Shown in pieces: positions 8,883-18,740 of a DNA stretch of 64,000 nucleotides. The stretch lies in contig NZ_BCQS01000005.1 of the NCBI RefSeq assembly GCF_001552195.1, positions 186,001 to 250,000 of the forward strand. The letters are read 5' to 3'. The notes beneath the pieces were generated by a model. That model was not told where the DNA came from. It did not search any database and was given only the letters and a program-made list of their open reading frames with translations. The first letter of the stretch is position 1; every line of letters starts with the position of its first letter. Source of the stretch: Actinomadura latina NBRC 106108. GTDB lineage: Bacteria > Actinomycetota > Actinomycetes > Streptosporangiales > Streptosporangiaceae. A program made the position numbers and the translations under genes.

Positions 8883-9440
8883 TCAGGCGCGGCCGAGGTA
8901 ATCGCCAGAGCGGGTGTCGACCTTGACCTTCTCGCCGGTGGTGATGAACAGCGGGACCTGGATCTGCGCGCCGGTCTCCACGGTGGCGGGCTTGCTGCCG
9001 CCGGTGGAGCGGTCGCCCTGCAGGCCGGGCTCGGTCTCGGTGATCTCCAGGACGACCGCGGCGGGCAACTCGACGTACAGCGGGTTGTCGTTGTTGAAGG
9101 CGATCACCGCGTTCTGCTCGGGCAGCAGGTAGTCGGCGGCGTCGCCGACGACGGCCGCCGGGATGTGCGGCTGGTCGTAGGTCTCGGTGTCCATGAAGAC
9201 GAAGTCCTCGCCCTCGCGGTAGAGGTACTGCATCTCCCGCTTGTCGACGCTCGCCACCTCGACCTTGGTGCCGGCGTTGAAGGTCTTGTCGACGACCTTC
9301 CCGGACAGCACGTTCTTGAGCTTGGTGCGGACGAACGCGCCGCCCTTGCCTGGCTTGACGTGCTGGAATTCCTGGACGGTCCACAGCTGGCCGTCGAGGT
9401 TCAGCGTCATGCCGTTCTTCAGGTCGTTCGTCGTCGCCAC
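8883..9440 (-). CDS. efp: Translation elongation factor P
   Basis: EF-P relieves ribosome stalling on polyproline. The 185-aa protein has the three beta-barrel domains, with the domain I loop [15 protein letters not shown] carrying the conserved Lys at the tip. The C-terminal [21 protein letters not shown] is typical. It is followed by nusB and preceded by the M24 peptidase. Confidence 0.97.
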   Translation of the reverse strand: MATTNDLKNGMTLNLDGQLWTVQEFQHVKPGKGGAFVRTKLKNVLSGKVVDKTFNAGTKVEVASVDKREMQYLYREGEDFVFMDTETYDQPHIPAAVVGDAADYLLPEQNAVIAFNNDNPLYVELPAAVVLEITETEPGLQGDRSTGGSKPATVETGAQIQVPLFITTGEKVKVDTRSGDYLGRA

Positions 9441-9471
9441 TGGTTGTTCTCCCGGTCGCGGACCCGCGCGC

Positions 9472-10566
9472 CTACAGGACGAGCAGGTCCTTGGTCGTTG
9501 TGGTGAGGAGCTCCGGGCCGTCCGGGCGGACCACGATCGTGTCCTCGATGCGGACTCCGCCCCGGCCCGTGAGATAGACCCCCGGCTCCGCGGTGATCGG
9601 AACCCGATCCATCAGTTTACCGGTCCCGTCGTACCCCAGGAGCGGCGCTTCGTGGATCTCCAGGCCCACGCCGTGCCCGAGCCCGTGGGTGAACGCCTCG
9701 CCGTGCCCCGCGTCCTTGATGACGTCGCGGGCGGCGGCGTCGACGTCCTTGGTCTCCGCGCCGGGGCGGGCGGCCTCGACGGCGGCCCGCTGCGCCCGGT
9801 GGACGAGGTCGTAGAGGTCGCGCTGCCAGCCGGCGGGCTCGCCGATCGCGACGGTGCGGGTCATGTCGGCGTGGTAGCCGCCGTACAGGGCGCCGAAGTC
9901 CATGGTGACGAGGTCGCCGGCCTGGAGTTCGCGGCCGCCGGGGTGGTGGTGCGGGACGGCGCCGTTGGGGCCGGACGCGACGATCGACTCGAACGCGGGG
10001 CGTTCGGCGCCGAAGCCGACCATGGCCCGTTCGAGCGCGACCGCGACGGCCCGCTCGGTGACGCCGGCGCGGATTCCGGGGAGGACGGCCTCGAACGCGC
10101 GGCCGGTGATGGCGCACGCCTCGCGCAGGAGGGCGATCTCGTCCTCGTCCTTGACCATGCGCAGTTCCTCGACGAGGCGGCCCAGCGGCGCCAGTTCGAT
10201 CTCCGCCTTGCCGAGGAGGGCCGTGTGCTGCTCGACGGTCATGTCGTGCGCCTCGAAGCCGAGGCGGCCGCGGCCGTCCCCGGCGGCCCGCGCCGTCAGC
10301 GCCTCCGCCACCTGCCGGCCGACGACGACGGGCAGCTCCGGGCAGACCTCGGCGGCCATGCCGGCGTACCGGCCGTCGGTCGCGAGGACGGCGGGGCCGT
10401 CGGCCGGGACGAGCAGCGCCGCGCGGGAGCTGTCCAGCCCGGTCAGGTAGCGGACGTTGACGAGCCTGGTCACCAGCAGCGCGCCGGCGCCGCGATCGGC
10501 GACGAGCGCGGCCAGCCGGCGCCGCCGCGCCGCGTGCGTCCGTTCCCCGCCGTGAGTCTCCCCCAT
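9472..10566 (-). CDS. pepQ: Xaa-Pro aminopeptidase (M24 family)
   Basis: Metallopeptidase releasing N-terminal residues next to proline. The 364-aa protein has a creatinase-like N-terminal domain and a pita-bread catalytic domain with all five metal ligands visible: Asp in MDFGALY and HADMTRT, His in [13 protein letters not shown], Glu in TAEPGVY and RIEDT. It precedes efp by 31 bases, an association seen widely in actinobacteria. The symbol pepQ is by position and family; pepP-type specificity is not excluded. Confidence 0.9.
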   Translation of the reverse strand: MGETHGGERTHAARRRRLAALVADRGAGALLVTRLVNVRYLTGLDSSRAALLVPADGPAVLATDGRYAGMAAEVCPELPVVVGRQVAEALTARAAGDGRGRLGFEAHDMTVEQHTALLGKAEIELAPLGRLVEELRMVKDEDEIALLREACAITGRAFEAVLPGIRAGVTERAVAVALERAMVGFGAERPAFESIVASGPNGAVPHHHPGGRELQAGDLVTMDFGALYGGYHADMTRTVAIGEPAGWQRDLYDLVHRAQRAAVEAARPGAETKDVDAAARDVIKDAGHGEAFTHGLGHGVGLEIHEAPLLGYDGTGKLMDRVPITAEPGVYLTGRGGVRIEDTIVVRPDGPELLTTTTKDLLVL

Positions 10567-10740
10567 GCGCAGGACTCTAGATGATCGCCGGGGCGGCCCG
10601 CGGAGGCCGTCTCGACGCGGTCACAAAACATGAAGAACCCTCGACTTTCCCTTGAGGCGCGGCCTAGCGTGATCTGCCGTGTGACCCTTCCCCCCATCTC
10701 CCCCATCCCCCCGCACGGACCTCCCCAGGAGGGATTCCCC

Positions 10741-12219
10741 TTGACCCGAGTCAGCCGACGCAGACTGCTCGGCACGGGCGCGCTCACCGCCGCCGGAGCC
10801 GTCGCCTCCGCCGCCGCGGCGCCGTCCGCCGCCGCCCGCACCGCACCGCTCAGCACCGACGTGGTCATCGTCGGAGCGGGCCTGTCCGGCCTGGCCGCCG
10901 CCCGCGACCTCGTCGCCGCCGGCCGGTCCGTGATCGTCCTGGAGGCCCGGGAGCGGCCCGGCGGGCGCGTGTACGGGCTGCCGCTCGGCGACGGCACCAC
11001 CAGCGAGGGCGGCGCCGAGTTCATCGGCCCGACGCAGGACCGCATCGCCGCGCTCGCGGCGGACATGGGCGTCGAGACCTTCAAGACCTACAACGCGGGC
11101 AAGAACGTCTACTACCGCAACGGCAAGCGGTCCCTGTACGCCACCGACGGCGTCCTCGGCGCGGTCCCCCCGGACTGGGGCGTGATCGACCTGGAGCTGG
11201 CGCTGCTCAAGCTCGGCAGCATGATCAAGGACGTGCCGGTCGGCGAGCCGTGGAAGGCGGCGAAGGCCGAGGAGTGGGACGCCCAGACGTTCTACACCTG
11301 GTCGCGGTCCAACTCGCTGAGCAGCGGCGCGCGGTTCCTGATGGACGCGTTCGCCTCCTCGACGCTGTCGATGCGCTCGCAGGAGATCTCGCTGCTGTAC
11401 CTGCTGCACTACGCGGCCGCGGCGGGCAACGAGAGCACCCCCGGGACGATCGACCGGCTGATCAACACCAGCGGCGGCGCGCAGGAGTCCCGGTTCGTGG
11501 GCGGCTCCCAGGAGGTGCCCGTCCGGCTGGCGGCCAGGCTCGGCGACGTCATCCGCTACAACGCGCCGGTGCGGTCGATCGTGACGGGCTCGGGCGGCGT
11601 CACCGTGACCGCGGACGGGATCACGGTGTCGGCCAAGCGGGTCGTCGTCGCGATGTCCCCCGCGATCGCCGGCAGGATCGACTACTCGCCGGCGCTGCCC
11701 GCGAGCCGGGCGCAGCTCATGCAGCGCTACCCGATGGGCTCGATCGCCAAGTTCGTCGGCGTCTACGACACGCCGTTCTGGCGGGCGGACGGGCTGACCG
11801 GGCAGGCGGTCGCCGACAGCGGCGCGATCGACGCGACGTTCGACAACAGCCCGCCGGACGGGTCGCGCGGCATCCTGATGGGCTTCATGAACCAGGCGAA
11901 CATCCGCAAGCTGGACGGCGCGTCCGCGGACGAGGTGCGGGCGGCGGGCCTCGACTCGTTCACCAAGCTGTTCGGCGACAAGGCGGCGAACCCGCGGATC
12001 ACGGCGTTCCAGCGCTGGGACAACGAGATGTGGAGCGGCGGCGGCCCGGTCGGCATCGCCCCGCCCGGCGCGCTCACCGCGTTCGGCCCGGCGCTGCGCG
12101 CCCCGTGCGGCCCGATCCACTGGGCGGGCACCGAGACGTCCGACTACTGGACGGGGTACATGGACGGCGCCGTCCGCTCCGGCGAGCGCGTCGCCAGAGA
12201 GGTCCACGCCGCGCTCTGA
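10741..12219 (+). CDS. Tat-exported flavin monoamine oxidase
   Basis: FAD-dependent amine oxidase of 492 aa that would deaminate amines outside the cytoplasm. A TTG start at 10741 is chosen because AGGAGGG sits seven bases upstream and the protein then begins with a twin-arginine signal (SRRRLLG) and Ala-rich region to about residue 35. The FAD-binding VIVGAGLSGLAAARDL and PGGRVYG motifs and the C-terminal WAGTETSDYWTGYMDGA are intact. The segment that carries the covalent FAD Cys in eukaryotic MAOs reads SGGG here, so the flavin is probably non-covalent. It lies between pepQ (divergent) and the LLM gene (convergent). Confidence 0.88.
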   Translation: MTRVSRRRLLGTGALTAAGAVASAAAAPSAAARTAPLSTDVVIVGAGLSGLAAARDLVAAGRSVIVLEARERPGGRVYGLPLGDGTTSEGGAEFIGPTQDRIAALAADMGVETFKTYNAGKNVYYRNGKRSLYATDGVLGAVPPDWGVIDLELALLKLGSMIKDVPVGEPWKAAKAEEWDAQTFYTWSRSNSLSSGARFLMDAFASSTLSMRSQEISLLYLLHYAAAAGNESTPGTIDRLINTSGGAQESRFVGGSQEVPVRLAARLGDVIRYNAPVRSIVTGSGGVTVTADGITVSAKRVVVAMSPAIAGRIDYSPALPASRAQLMQRYPMGSIAKFVGVYDTPFWRADGLTGQAVADSGAIDATFDNSPPDGSRGILMGFMNQANIRKLDGASADEVRAAGLDSFTKLFGDKAANPRITAFQRWDNEMWSGGGPVGIAPPGALTAFGPALRAPCGPIHWAGTETSDYWTGYMDGAVRSGERVAREVHAAL

Positions 12220-12220
12220 C

Positions 12221-12284
12221 CGTCGACTTGCGGCGTGTTGTTGTTATCCAGCGGCTCATAACGACAACGCGCCGCAAGTCAACG
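12221..12284 (+). repeat. Long inverted repeat between convergent genes (terminator-like)
   Basis: Arms 12225-12247 and 12258-12280 are 23 bases each with a 10-base loop, extendable by three more pairs to 12221-12284 after one mismatch. The two internal mismatches are G-U pairs in the plus-strand RNA but A-C clashes in the minus-strand RNA, so the structure is best formed at the end of the amine oxidase transcript. It lies one base after that stop and 8 bases before the LLM stop. Confidence 0.75.
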
Positions 12285-12292
12285 AAGCGGGG

Positions 12293-13339
12293 TCAGAGGC
12301 CGGCGGCCAGCTCCTTGACCTTTTCGATCAGGGCGAGGCGGCTCTTGTGGTCGCCGGCGATCGGGGCGACGTTCAGCGTCGTGATCCCGGACTCCTTCAT
12401 CGCGGCGAGCCGCTCGCGGACGTGGCCCTCGGAGCCGATGAGCGACATCTTCTCCAGCAGCTCCTGCGGGACCTTCGCGGCGGCCTCGTCCTTCTTGCCG
12501 TCCAGGTACAGGTCCTGGATCTCCTCGGCCTCCTTCTCGAAGCCGTACCGGCGGGCGAGGTCGTTGTAGAAGTTCTTGCCCTTGGCGCCCATGCCGCCGA
12601 TGTAGAGCGCCGCCATCGGGCGGCCGAACTCCAGGTAGCCCTGCACGTCGTCGCCGATGGCGAGCGCGGCCTGGCCGACCACGTCCAGCTCGCCGAGCGC
12701 CGGGTCGCGCTTGGCCTTGCCCGCGGCGAGGGACGCGCCCCACACGTCCGCGGCCTTCTCCGGCATGTAGAAGATCGGCTCCCAGCCGTCGGCGATCTCG
12801 GCGGTCTGCTCGACGTTCTTCGGCCCGATCGCGGCGACCAGGATCGGGATGTCGGCGCGCACCGGGTGGTTGATGAGCTTCAGCGGCTTGCCGAGGCCGG
12901 TGCCCTGGTCCGCGGGCAGCGGCAGCTTGTAGTACCTGCCGTCGTACTGGAGCCGCTCCCGGCGCCACACCTTGCGGCAGATCTCGATGACCTCGCGGGT
13001 GCGGCCGAGCGGCGCCGTGTAGGGGACGCCGTGGAAGCCCTCGATGACCTGCGGGCCGGACGCGCCGATGCCGAGCGTGAACCGCCCGTCCGACACGTAG
13101 TCCAGGCCGGCGGCGGTCTGCGCCATCGCGGTGGGCGTGCGGGAGTAGATGTTCAGGATGCCGGAGGCGATCTGCAGCCGCTCGGTCTTGGCGGCGATGT
13201 AGCCCATCTGGCTCACCGCGTCGAAGCTGTAGGCCTCCGCGACGTAGACGATGTCGAGGCCGGCCTTCTCGTAGTCGGACAGCTCCTCGACGGTCTCCTT
13301 GAAACCGCCCGAGTAGCTGAGCGCCATCCCGATGCGCAT
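12293..13339 (-). CDS. LLM class F420-dependent oxidoreductase
   Basis: A 348-aa luciferase-like TIM barrel. The start MRIGMALSYSGGF and the segments TPTAMAQTAAGLDYVSDGRF and LGIGASGPQVIEGFHG are typical of mycobacterial and actinomycete F420-dependent members. The substrate cannot be told. It lies in the same orientation as the enoyl-CoA hydratase 64 bases upstream, so the two might share a role in acyl or xenobiotic oxidation. Confidence 0.88.
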   Translation of the reverse strand: MRIGMALSYSGGFKETVEELSDYEKAGLDIVYVAEAYSFDAVSQMGYIAAKTERLQIASGILNIYSRTPTAMAQTAAGLDYVSDGRFTLGIGASGPQVIEGFHGVPYTAPLGRTREVIEICRKVWRRERLQYDGRYYKLPLPADQGTGLGKPLKLINHPVRADIPILVAAIGPKNVEQTAEIADGWEPIFYMPEKAADVWGASLAAGKAKRDPALGELDVVGQAALAIGDDVQGYLEFGRPMAALYIGGMGAKGKNFYNDLARRYGFEKEAEEIQDLYLDGKKDEAAAKVPQELLEKMSLIGSEGHVRERLAAMKESGITTLNVAPIAGDHKSRLALIEKVKELAAGL

Positions 13340-13403
13340 CCGGCATCCTCTCTCTAACCGAATCAGATTCCAGTCGAACGTAACCTACTCCGCCGCCCGG
13401 GGG

Positions 13404-14084
13404 TCAGGGCAGGGCGGGACCGCGCAGCGCGTCCAGCACCGGCCGGTACAGGTCCGTGCGGATCTTGGCGACGGTCTTGCCCTTCCTGCCCGCCGCGGCC
13501 GCCGCCAGCTCGACGGCGGCGGGCAGGACCTCGTCCTCGGGGGCGATCCGCTGGACGATCCCGGCCTCCCGGGCCTGCTCGGCGGTGTAGCGGCGGCCGG
13601 TCAGCATGGCCTCGTGCGCGGTGGCCCTCGGCAGCCGCTCCTTGATCAGCGCGTTCATCCCGGGCGTGAAGTTCATGCCGAGGTCGACCTCGGGCAGGCA
13701 GAAGTAGCCGCGGTCCGTCCGCATGACGGCGGCGTCGTGGCAGAGGGCCAGCATCCCGCCGCCCGCGAACGCGTGCCCGTTCAGCGCCGCCACGGTGGGC
13801 ATCGGCAGTTCCAGGACGCGCGCGAACAGGCCGTGCACGCGCCGCAGGTACTCCTCGAACTTGTCCCCGTTCGCGCCGAGCCAGTCCAGGTCGAGGCCGT
13901 TGGAGTAGAACTTGCCGGTGCCGATGCTGACCAGCGCGCCCGGCCCGTCGTGCTTGGCCACGGTGTCGAGCGCCCCCTCGACCGCGCCGAGGAAGTCGGG
14001 GCTGAACCGGTTCTCGCCGGCGTCGAACCGCAGGACGTACACGTCTCCGTCGCGCTGGAGGTCGATCACGAGGCTCTCCTTCAT
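13404..14084 (-). CDS. Enoyl-CoA hydratase/isomerase family protein
   Basis: A short (226 aa) crotonase-fold protein. The oxyanion-hole segments are visible at SIGTGKFYSNGLDLDWL and ALNGHAFAGGGMLALCHD. Catalytic Glu positions of classical hydratases are not obvious, so an isomerase or other crotonase activity is possible. It diverges from a TetR gene, and the intergenic region holds two matching operators, so it is the likely regulated target. Confidence 0.85.
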   Translation of the reverse strand: MKESLVIDLQRDGDVYVLRFDAGENRFSPDFLGAVEGALDTVAKHDGPGALVSIGTGKFYSNGLDLDWLGANGDKFEEYLRRVHGLFARVLELPMPTVAALNGHAFAGGGMLALCHDAAVMRTDRGYFCLPEVDLGMNFTPGMNALIKERLPRATAHEAMLTGRRYTAEQAREAGIVQRIAPEDEVLPAAVELAAAAAGRKGKTVAKIRTDLYRPVLDALRGPALP

Positions 14085-14146
14085 CCGTGCCTGAGCGAAC
14101 CCTACTCGCGAGTACCAGCGGGGCGCCCGTCATGGGCACCCTTCTC

Positions 14147-14162
14147 TATGACAGCCGTCATG
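14147..14162. promoter_or_regulatory. TetR operator candidate 1
   Basis: TATGAC-N4-GTCATG, a 16-bp dyad between the divergent hydratase and TetR genes. It shares half-sites and spacing with the second site at 14179. Confidence 0.6.
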
Positions 14163-14178
14163 AGCAACGCGACCACCC

Positions 14179-14194
14179 TATGATGAATGTCATA
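14179..14194. promoter_or_regulatory. TetR operator candidate 2
   Basis: TATGAT-N4-GTCATA, eight bases before the TetR start codon and 32 bases (about three helical turns) from site 1. Its position suggests autorepression. Confidence 0.6.
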
Positions 14195-14202
14195 ATCGAG
14201 TC

Positions 14203-14778
14203 ATGGGGACGGACAGCCGGGAACGCATGGTGCGCAGCGCCGCCTACCTCTTCCGCGAGCGCGGCTACAGCGGCACCGGGTTCCGCGACGTCATCGCGCA
14301 CAGCGGCGCCCCGCGCGGGTCGATCTACCACCATTTCCCGGACGGCAAGGCGCAACTCGCCGAGGAGGCCGTCCGCTACGCCGGCGAGTTCCTCAACGCC
14401 GGCATCCTCGCCGCCACCGAGGGCGGCGACGCCGCCTCCGCCGTGGACGCCTTCGTCGGCTGGTGGCGGCAGGTCCTGATCAAGAGCGAGTTCCGGGCGG
14501 GCTGCCCCGTCGTCGCCGTCACCGTCGAAGCCCACGACGACGCCCCGCAGCTCGCCGCGGCCGCCGCGGCGGTGTTCTGCCGCTGGCAGGACACCCTGGC
14601 CACCGGCCTCGGCAACGCCGGCGTCCCCGACGACCGCGCCGCCCGGCTGGCCCGCCTCATCGTCGCCGCCGTCGAGGGCGCCACCATCCTCTGCCGCGCC
14701 CACCGCGACGTGGCCCCCCTGGACGACGTCGTGGCGGAACTCAAGGACCTCACGCGAAGCGCGGTCCAGGACGGCTAG
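14203..14778 (+). CDS. TetR family transcriptional regulator (LmrA/YxaF-like)
   Basis: A 191-aa repressor with the N-terminal helix-turn-helix (RMVRSAAYLFRERGYSGTG, then IYHHFPDGKAQL) and a C-terminal ligand domain containing FRAGCPVVAVTVEA, a feature of LmrA/YxaF-type regulators. It is divergent from the enoyl-CoA hydratase and LLM genes and very probably controls them through the two dyads in between. It ends seven bases from the aroQ stop. Confidence 0.9.
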   Translation: MGTDSRERMVRSAAYLFRERGYSGTGFRDVIAHSGAPRGSIYHHFPDGKAQLAEEAVRYAGEFLNAGILAATEGGDAASAVDAFVGWWRQVLIKSEFRAGCPVVAVTVEAHDDAPQLAAAAAAVFCRWQDTLATGLGNAGVPDDRAARLARLIVAAVEGATILCRAHRDVAPLDDVVAELKDLTRSAVQDG

Positions 14779-14785
14779 GCGGCGG

Positions 14786-15229
14786 CTAGGCGCTCTCGGC
14801 GAGGAGTTCGGCCATGGCCTGGAGGGCGAGGACGTAGGACATGGGGCCGAAGCCGGCGATGGTGCCGGTCGCGACGCCGGCGACCACGGAGGTGTGCCGG
14901 AACTCCTCGCGGGCCGCGGGATTGGTGATGTGGACCTCGATGAGCGGGGCGGTCCGCTGGGCGAGGGCGTCGCGGAGGCTGTAGGAGTAGTGGGTGAAGG
15001 CGGCCGGGTTCAGCACGATGGGGATGCGCTCGTCGGCGGCCTCGTGCACCCAGTGCACCATCTCGGCCTCGTCGTCGGTCTGCCGGACCTCCACGCTCAG
15101 GTTCAGGCGGCGGCCCGTGTCGCGGCACAGGGCGGCGAGGTCGTCGAAGCTGGTCGTCCCGTACTTGTCGGGCTCGCGGACCCCGAGGCGCCGCAGGTTG
15201 GGACCGTTCAGGACGAGCACGCGGGTCAT
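14786..15229 (-). CDS. aroQ: 3-dehydroquinate dehydratase, type II
   Basis: Third step of the shikimate pathway, 3-dehydroquinate to 3-dehydroshikimate. The 147-aa protein has [12 protein letters not shown], the active-site Tyr in [24 protein letters not shown] and [16 protein letters not shown] with the catalytic His. The ATG at 15229 overlaps the aroB stop by four bases, so it is the last gene of aroC-aroK-aroB-aroQ. Confidence 0.95.
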   Translation of the reverse strand: MTRVLVLNGPNLRRLGVREPDKYGTTSFDDLAALCRDTGRRLNLSVEVRQTDDEAEMVHWVHEAADERIPIVLNPAAFTHYSYSLRDALAQRTAPLIEVHITNPAAREEFRHTSVVAGVATGTIAGFGPMSYVLALQAMAELLAESA

Positions 15230-16299
15230 CGGGTGAGCTCCTGGTAAGCGGCGGCGAGCAGGGCCTCGTCCGGGCCTTCGAGGCGGCCCGGTCGCGCGAT
15301 GCCGTCCAGGACGACGAAGCGGAGCGTCGCGCCGCGCGACTTCTTGTCGATGGCCATGGTGGCGCGCAGGCCGGGCCAGTCCGCGGCGTAGGAGATCGGG
15401 AGACCGACCGAGGTGAGGACGTCGCGGTGCCGCCGGACGGTCTCGGCGGGCAGCCGGCCGGCGAGGCGGGACAGCTCGGCGGCGTAGACCATGCCGATCG
15501 CGACGGCGTGGCCGTGGCGGAACCTGTAGTCCTCGGCCTTCTCGATGGCGTGGGCGAGGGTGTGGCCGTAGTTGAGGATCTCGCGGAGGCCGCTCTCCCT
15601 GAGGTCGGCGGAGACCACGCCGGCCTTGACCCGGACCGCCCGTTCGACCAGCTCGCGGGTGTGCGGGCCGTCCGGGGACGCGGCGCCCTTCGGATCGTCC
15701 TCGACCAGGTCGAGGATCTCCGGGTCGGCGATGAAACCGGCCTTGATGATCTCGGCGAGGCCGCTGATGTAGTCGTCGTGCGGCATCGTCATCAGCGTGG
15801 TCAGGTCGCACAGGACGCCGGCGGGCGGGTGGAACGCGCCGACGAGGTTCTTGCCCTCGGGGACGTTGATGCCGGTCTTGCCGCCGACCGCCGCGTCCAC
15901 CATGCCGAGCAGCGTCGTCGGGACGAGCACCGCGCGGACGCCGCGCAGCCACGACGCCGCCGCGAACCCGGCGAGGTCGGTGGTGGCGCCGCCGCCGACG
16001 CCGACGACGGCGTCCGTGCGGGTCATGCCCGCGCGGGCGAAGGACGACCAGAGGCCGGCGAGCACGCCGGCCTCCTTGGCGGCCTCGCCGTCGGGGACGG
16101 GCAGCGCGCGGACGGTGTACCCGGCCTGTTCGAGCACGCCGCAGACAGGACGGGCGATCTCCGGCAGGCCCTCGGCGTGGACGACGGCGACGGTGCGGGC
16201 ACGGCCGCCGACCATGGCGGGCAGCTCGCCCAGGACGCCCGCTCCGATGACGACGTCGTAGGGGTCGGCGCCGCCGACGTGCACCCGCCCCTGCGTCAC
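15226..16299 (-). CDS. aroB: 3-dehydroquinate synthase
   Basis: Second step of the shikimate pathway, DAHP to 3-dehydroquinate, with NAD and a divalent metal. The 357-aa protein shows [21 protein letters not shown] (NAD site), [20 protein letters not shown], and metal ligands in [21 protein letters not shown] and [10 protein letters not shown]. It overlaps aroK and aroQ by four bases on each side. Confidence 0.96.
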   Translation of the reverse strand: MTQGRVHVGGADPYDVVIGAGVLGELPAMVGGRARTVAVVHAEGLPEIARPVCGVLEQAGYTVRALPVPDGEAAKEAGVLAGLWSSFARAGMTRTDAVVGVGGGATTDLAGFAAASWLRGVRAVLVPTTLLGMVDAAVGGKTGINVPEGKNLVGAFHPPAGVLCDLTTLMTMPHDDYISGLAEIIKAGFIADPEILDLVEDDPKGAASPDGPHTRELVERAVRVKAGVVSADLRESGLREILNYGHTLAHAIEKAEDYRFRHGHAVAIGMVYAAELSRLAGRLPAETVRRHRDVLTSVGLPISYAADWPGLRATMAIDKKSRGATLRFVVLDGIARPGRLEGPDEALLAAAYQELTR

Positions 16300-16802
16300 G
16301 CGTCCTCCAGGGCCTTGACGATCTCTTCGACGATGTCGGCGGCGTCGCGGCCGTCGGTGTCGACGCTGACCGTGCCGAGGCTCTCGTAGATCGGCAGGCG
16401 CTCTTCGAGGAGCTTGCGCATCTGGCTCCGCGGGTTCAGGACGAGCAGCGGCCGCGCGGCGTTGAGCCCGACCCGCTTGATCGCCTCGGCGAGGCCGACC
16501 TTCAGGTAGACGACCGTGTGGCCGGCGAGGAGTTCCCGCGTCTGCGGGGCGAGGACGGCGCCGCCGCCGAGGGCGACCACGCCCTCGTGCTCGGCGAGGG
16601 CCGCCGCGACGGCGGCGCGTTCCAGCTCGCGGAAGCGGTCCTCGCCGTCGTCGATGAAGATCTCGCCGATCGGCTTGCCCGCGGCGGACTCGACGTCGGC
16701 GTCGGTGTCGCGCAGCGCGGCGCCGAGGCGCTCGGCGAGCGCGCCGCCGATCGTGGTCTTGCCCGAGCCGGGAGGCCCGATGATGACTGCCTTCGGTCGC
16801 AT
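16296..16802 (-). CDS. aroK: Shikimate kinase
   Basis: Phosphorylates shikimate with ATP. The 168-aa protein has the P-loop [18 protein letters not shown] (shikimate and magnesium binding), FRELE, and [10 protein letters not shown] use the ATG at 16802; a GTG at 16814 overlapping the aroC stop would add four residues. Confidence 0.95.
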   Translation of the reverse strand: MRPKAVIIGPPGSGKTTIGGALAERLGAALRDTDADVESAAGKPIGEIFIDDGEDRFRELERAAVAAALAEHEGVVALGGGAVLAPQTRELLAGHTVVYLKVGLAEAIKRVGLNAARPLLVLNPRSQMRKLLEERLPIYESLGTVSVDTDGRDAADIVEEIVKALEDA

Positions 16803-16810
16803 GGTCCCGC

Positions 16811-17989
16811 TCACTTGATCGTCAGGGAGGACAGGTATCCGCGCAGGTTGCGCGCGGTCTCCTCGGCGGAGTCGCCGCCGAACTTCTCCAGCGCCGCGTC
16901 CGCCAGGACGAGCGCCGCCATCGCCTCGGCGACGACCCCGGCGGCCGGCACGGCGGTGACGTCGCTGCGCTGGTTGATCGCCTTGGCCGGTTCGCCGGTC
17001 TTCACGTCGATGGTGTCGAGCCGCCGCGGGACGGTCGAGATCGGCTTCATCGCGGCGCGGACCCGCAGCACCTCGCCGGTCGTCATGCCGCCCTCGACGC
17101 CGCCCGCCCGGTTCGTCCGGCGGCGGACGCCCTCGGGGGTGCCGTCGATCTCGTCGTGCGCCCGCGACCCGGGCCGCCGCGCGGTGGTGAAGCCGTCGCC
17201 GAGCTCGACGCCCTTGATCGCCTGGATGCCCATCAGGACGCCGGCGAGGCGCGAGTCGAGCCGCCGGTCCCAGTGGACGTGGCTGCCGAGGCCGGGCGGG
17301 AGCCCGTAGGCGAGGACCTCCACGACGCCGCCGAGCGTGTCGCCGGCCTTCTTCGTCTCGTCGATGTGCGCGACCATCGCGGCGGACGCCGCCTCGTCGA
17401 AGCAGCGGACGGGGCTCTCGTCCACCCGCGCGAGGTCGCCGGGCTCCGGCAGGACGCCGTCGGGCGCCGCGACCTCGCCGAGCGCGATCACGTGGCTGAG
17501 GACGTCCACGCCGAGGGCCTGCTTGAGGAACGCCTTGGCGACGGTCCCGAGCGCGACCCGCGCGGCGGTCTCCCGGGCGCTGGCCCGCTCCAGCACGGGG
17601 CGCGCGTCGTCGAACCCGTACTTCTGCATGCCGACGAGGTCGGCGTGCCCGGGGCGCGGCTGCGACAGGGGGGCGTTGCGCGCCTGGGCGGCGAGGACGT
17701 CGGCGTCGACGGGGTCGGCCGACATGACCGTCTCCCATTTCGGCCACTCGGTGTTGCCGACCTCGATCGCGACCGGCCCGCCGAGCGTCACCCCGTGCCG
17801 GACGCCGCCGAGGATCCTCACCTGGTCCTGCTCGAACTTCATCCGGGCGCCCCGCCCGTGCCCGAGCCGCCGGCGGCGCAGGTCCTCGGCGATGTCCCCC
17901 GAGGTCACGCGCACACCGGCCGGCAGCCCCTCCACGATCGCGGTCAGGGCCGGGCCATGGGACTCCCCCGCGGTCAACCAGCGCAGCAT
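16811..17989 (-). CDS. aroC: Chorismate synthase
   Basis: Converts EPSP to chorismate with reduced FMN. The 392-aa protein starts [21 protein letters not shown] and contains [26 protein letters not shown], and the [22 protein letters not shown] signature near residue 310. It is the first gene of the aro operon; its promoter must lie in 17990-18078, where I see no clear match. Confidence 0.97.
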   Translation of the reverse strand: MLRWLTAGESHGPALTAIVEGLPAGVRVTSGDIAEDLRRRRLGHGRGARMKFEQDQVRILGGVRHGVTLGGPVAIEVGNTEWPKWETVMSADPVDADVLAAQARNAPLSQPRPGHADLVGMQKYGFDDARPVLERASARETAARVALGTVAKAFLKQALGVDVLSHVIALGEVAAPDGVLPEPGDLARVDESPVRCFDEAASAAMVAHIDETKKAGDTLGGVVEVLAYGLPPGLGSHVHWDRRLDSRLAGVLMGIQAIKGVELGDGFTTARRPGSRAHDEIDGTPEGVRRRTNRAGGVEGGMTTGEVLRVRAAMKPISTVPRRLDTIDVKTGEPAKAINQRSDVTAVPAAGVVAEAMAALVLADAALEKFGGDSAEETARNLRGYLSSLTIK

Positions 17990-18078
17990 GACAACGATCC
18001 TATTGACTCCGCGTGCCCGCCCGTGACCGCGTCCACCATCTGAGAGGTTCGTCGGCTCACGTGGGTGCTGAGAGAGGC

Positions 18079-18102
18079 GACGCCCGCGCGGGCGCGGGCG
18101 TC
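18079..18102 (-). terminator. Hairpin terminator after the nitroreductase gene
   Basis: A perfect 10-bp GC stem with a 4-base loop (arms 18079-18088 and 18093-18102) 25 bases downstream of the nitroreductase stop. It separates the leftward biosynthetic operon from aroC. Confidence 0.7.
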
Positions 18103-18126
18103 CGCCGGGCGGTCCTCGGCCTGGTT

Positions 18127-18726
18127 CTAGCCGCGGTCCTGCCAGGACTCGTGGTGGACGAGGTCGCCGAGGGGTTTGCGCATCGAGCGCAGGCGGGCGG
18201 TGCCGGACCGGGTCACGGCGTCCTCGCGGGCGTGGCCGATCGTGATGACGCCGACCACGGCGACGTCGTGCGGGATGCCGAGCAGGGCCTTGAGCTCCTC
18301 CTTGTTCCGGACGGTCGCGAACCCCGTCGCGAGCCCCGCGTCGATCGCGGCGAGCTGGACCAGCATGAGGAACGCCCCGGAGTCGACCCACCAGTAGGGG
18401 GCGGGCCATTCCAGCTCCTTGCCGTCGATGAGCTTGTCGGGCCGGGTGTAGCGGTCGTGGTAGTCGTCCTCGCGGACGCCGAGCACCATGAGGACCGGCG
18501 CGACCGACAGCCACTTCTCGGGATAGCGGGACTCCTCCGCGAGTTCGGCGATGCGCTCGCGGGTCGCGCGCTCGGTGACCACGACGAGGCGGTGGCCCTG
18601 GCTGAACCCGGCACTCGGCGCCCGGCGGATCGTCCCGGCGATCCTCTCCACGGTCTCCGCCGGGACCGGGTCGGTGCGGTAGCGGCGGACCATCCGCCGC
18701 GCCGCGAGCACGTCGTCGAACTCCAC
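18127..18726 (-). CDS. Nitroreductase family protein
   Basis: A 199-aa flavin reductase-fold protein. The N-terminal [13 protein letters not shown] and [17 protein letters not shown] are typical FMN-contact regions, and the segment around [21 protein letters not shown] is the dimer core. The GTG start at 18726 follows GGAG and lies 14 bases after the SDR stop, so it is probably the last gene of the LanM operon, where it could oxidise or reduce a peptide. A housekeeping nitroreductase merely placed here is the alternative. Confidence 0.85.
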   Translation of the reverse strand: MEFDDVLAARRMVRRYRTDPVPAETVERIAGTIRRAPSAGFSQGHRLVVVTERATRERIAELAEESRYPEKWLSVAPVLMVLGVREDDYHDRYTRPDKLIDGKELEWPAPYWWVDSGAFLMLVQLAAIDAGLATGFATVRNKEELKALLGIPHDVAVVGVITIGHAREDAVTRSGTARLRSMRKPLGDLVHHESWQDRG

Positions 18727-18740
18727 CGTCGTCTCCGTTC

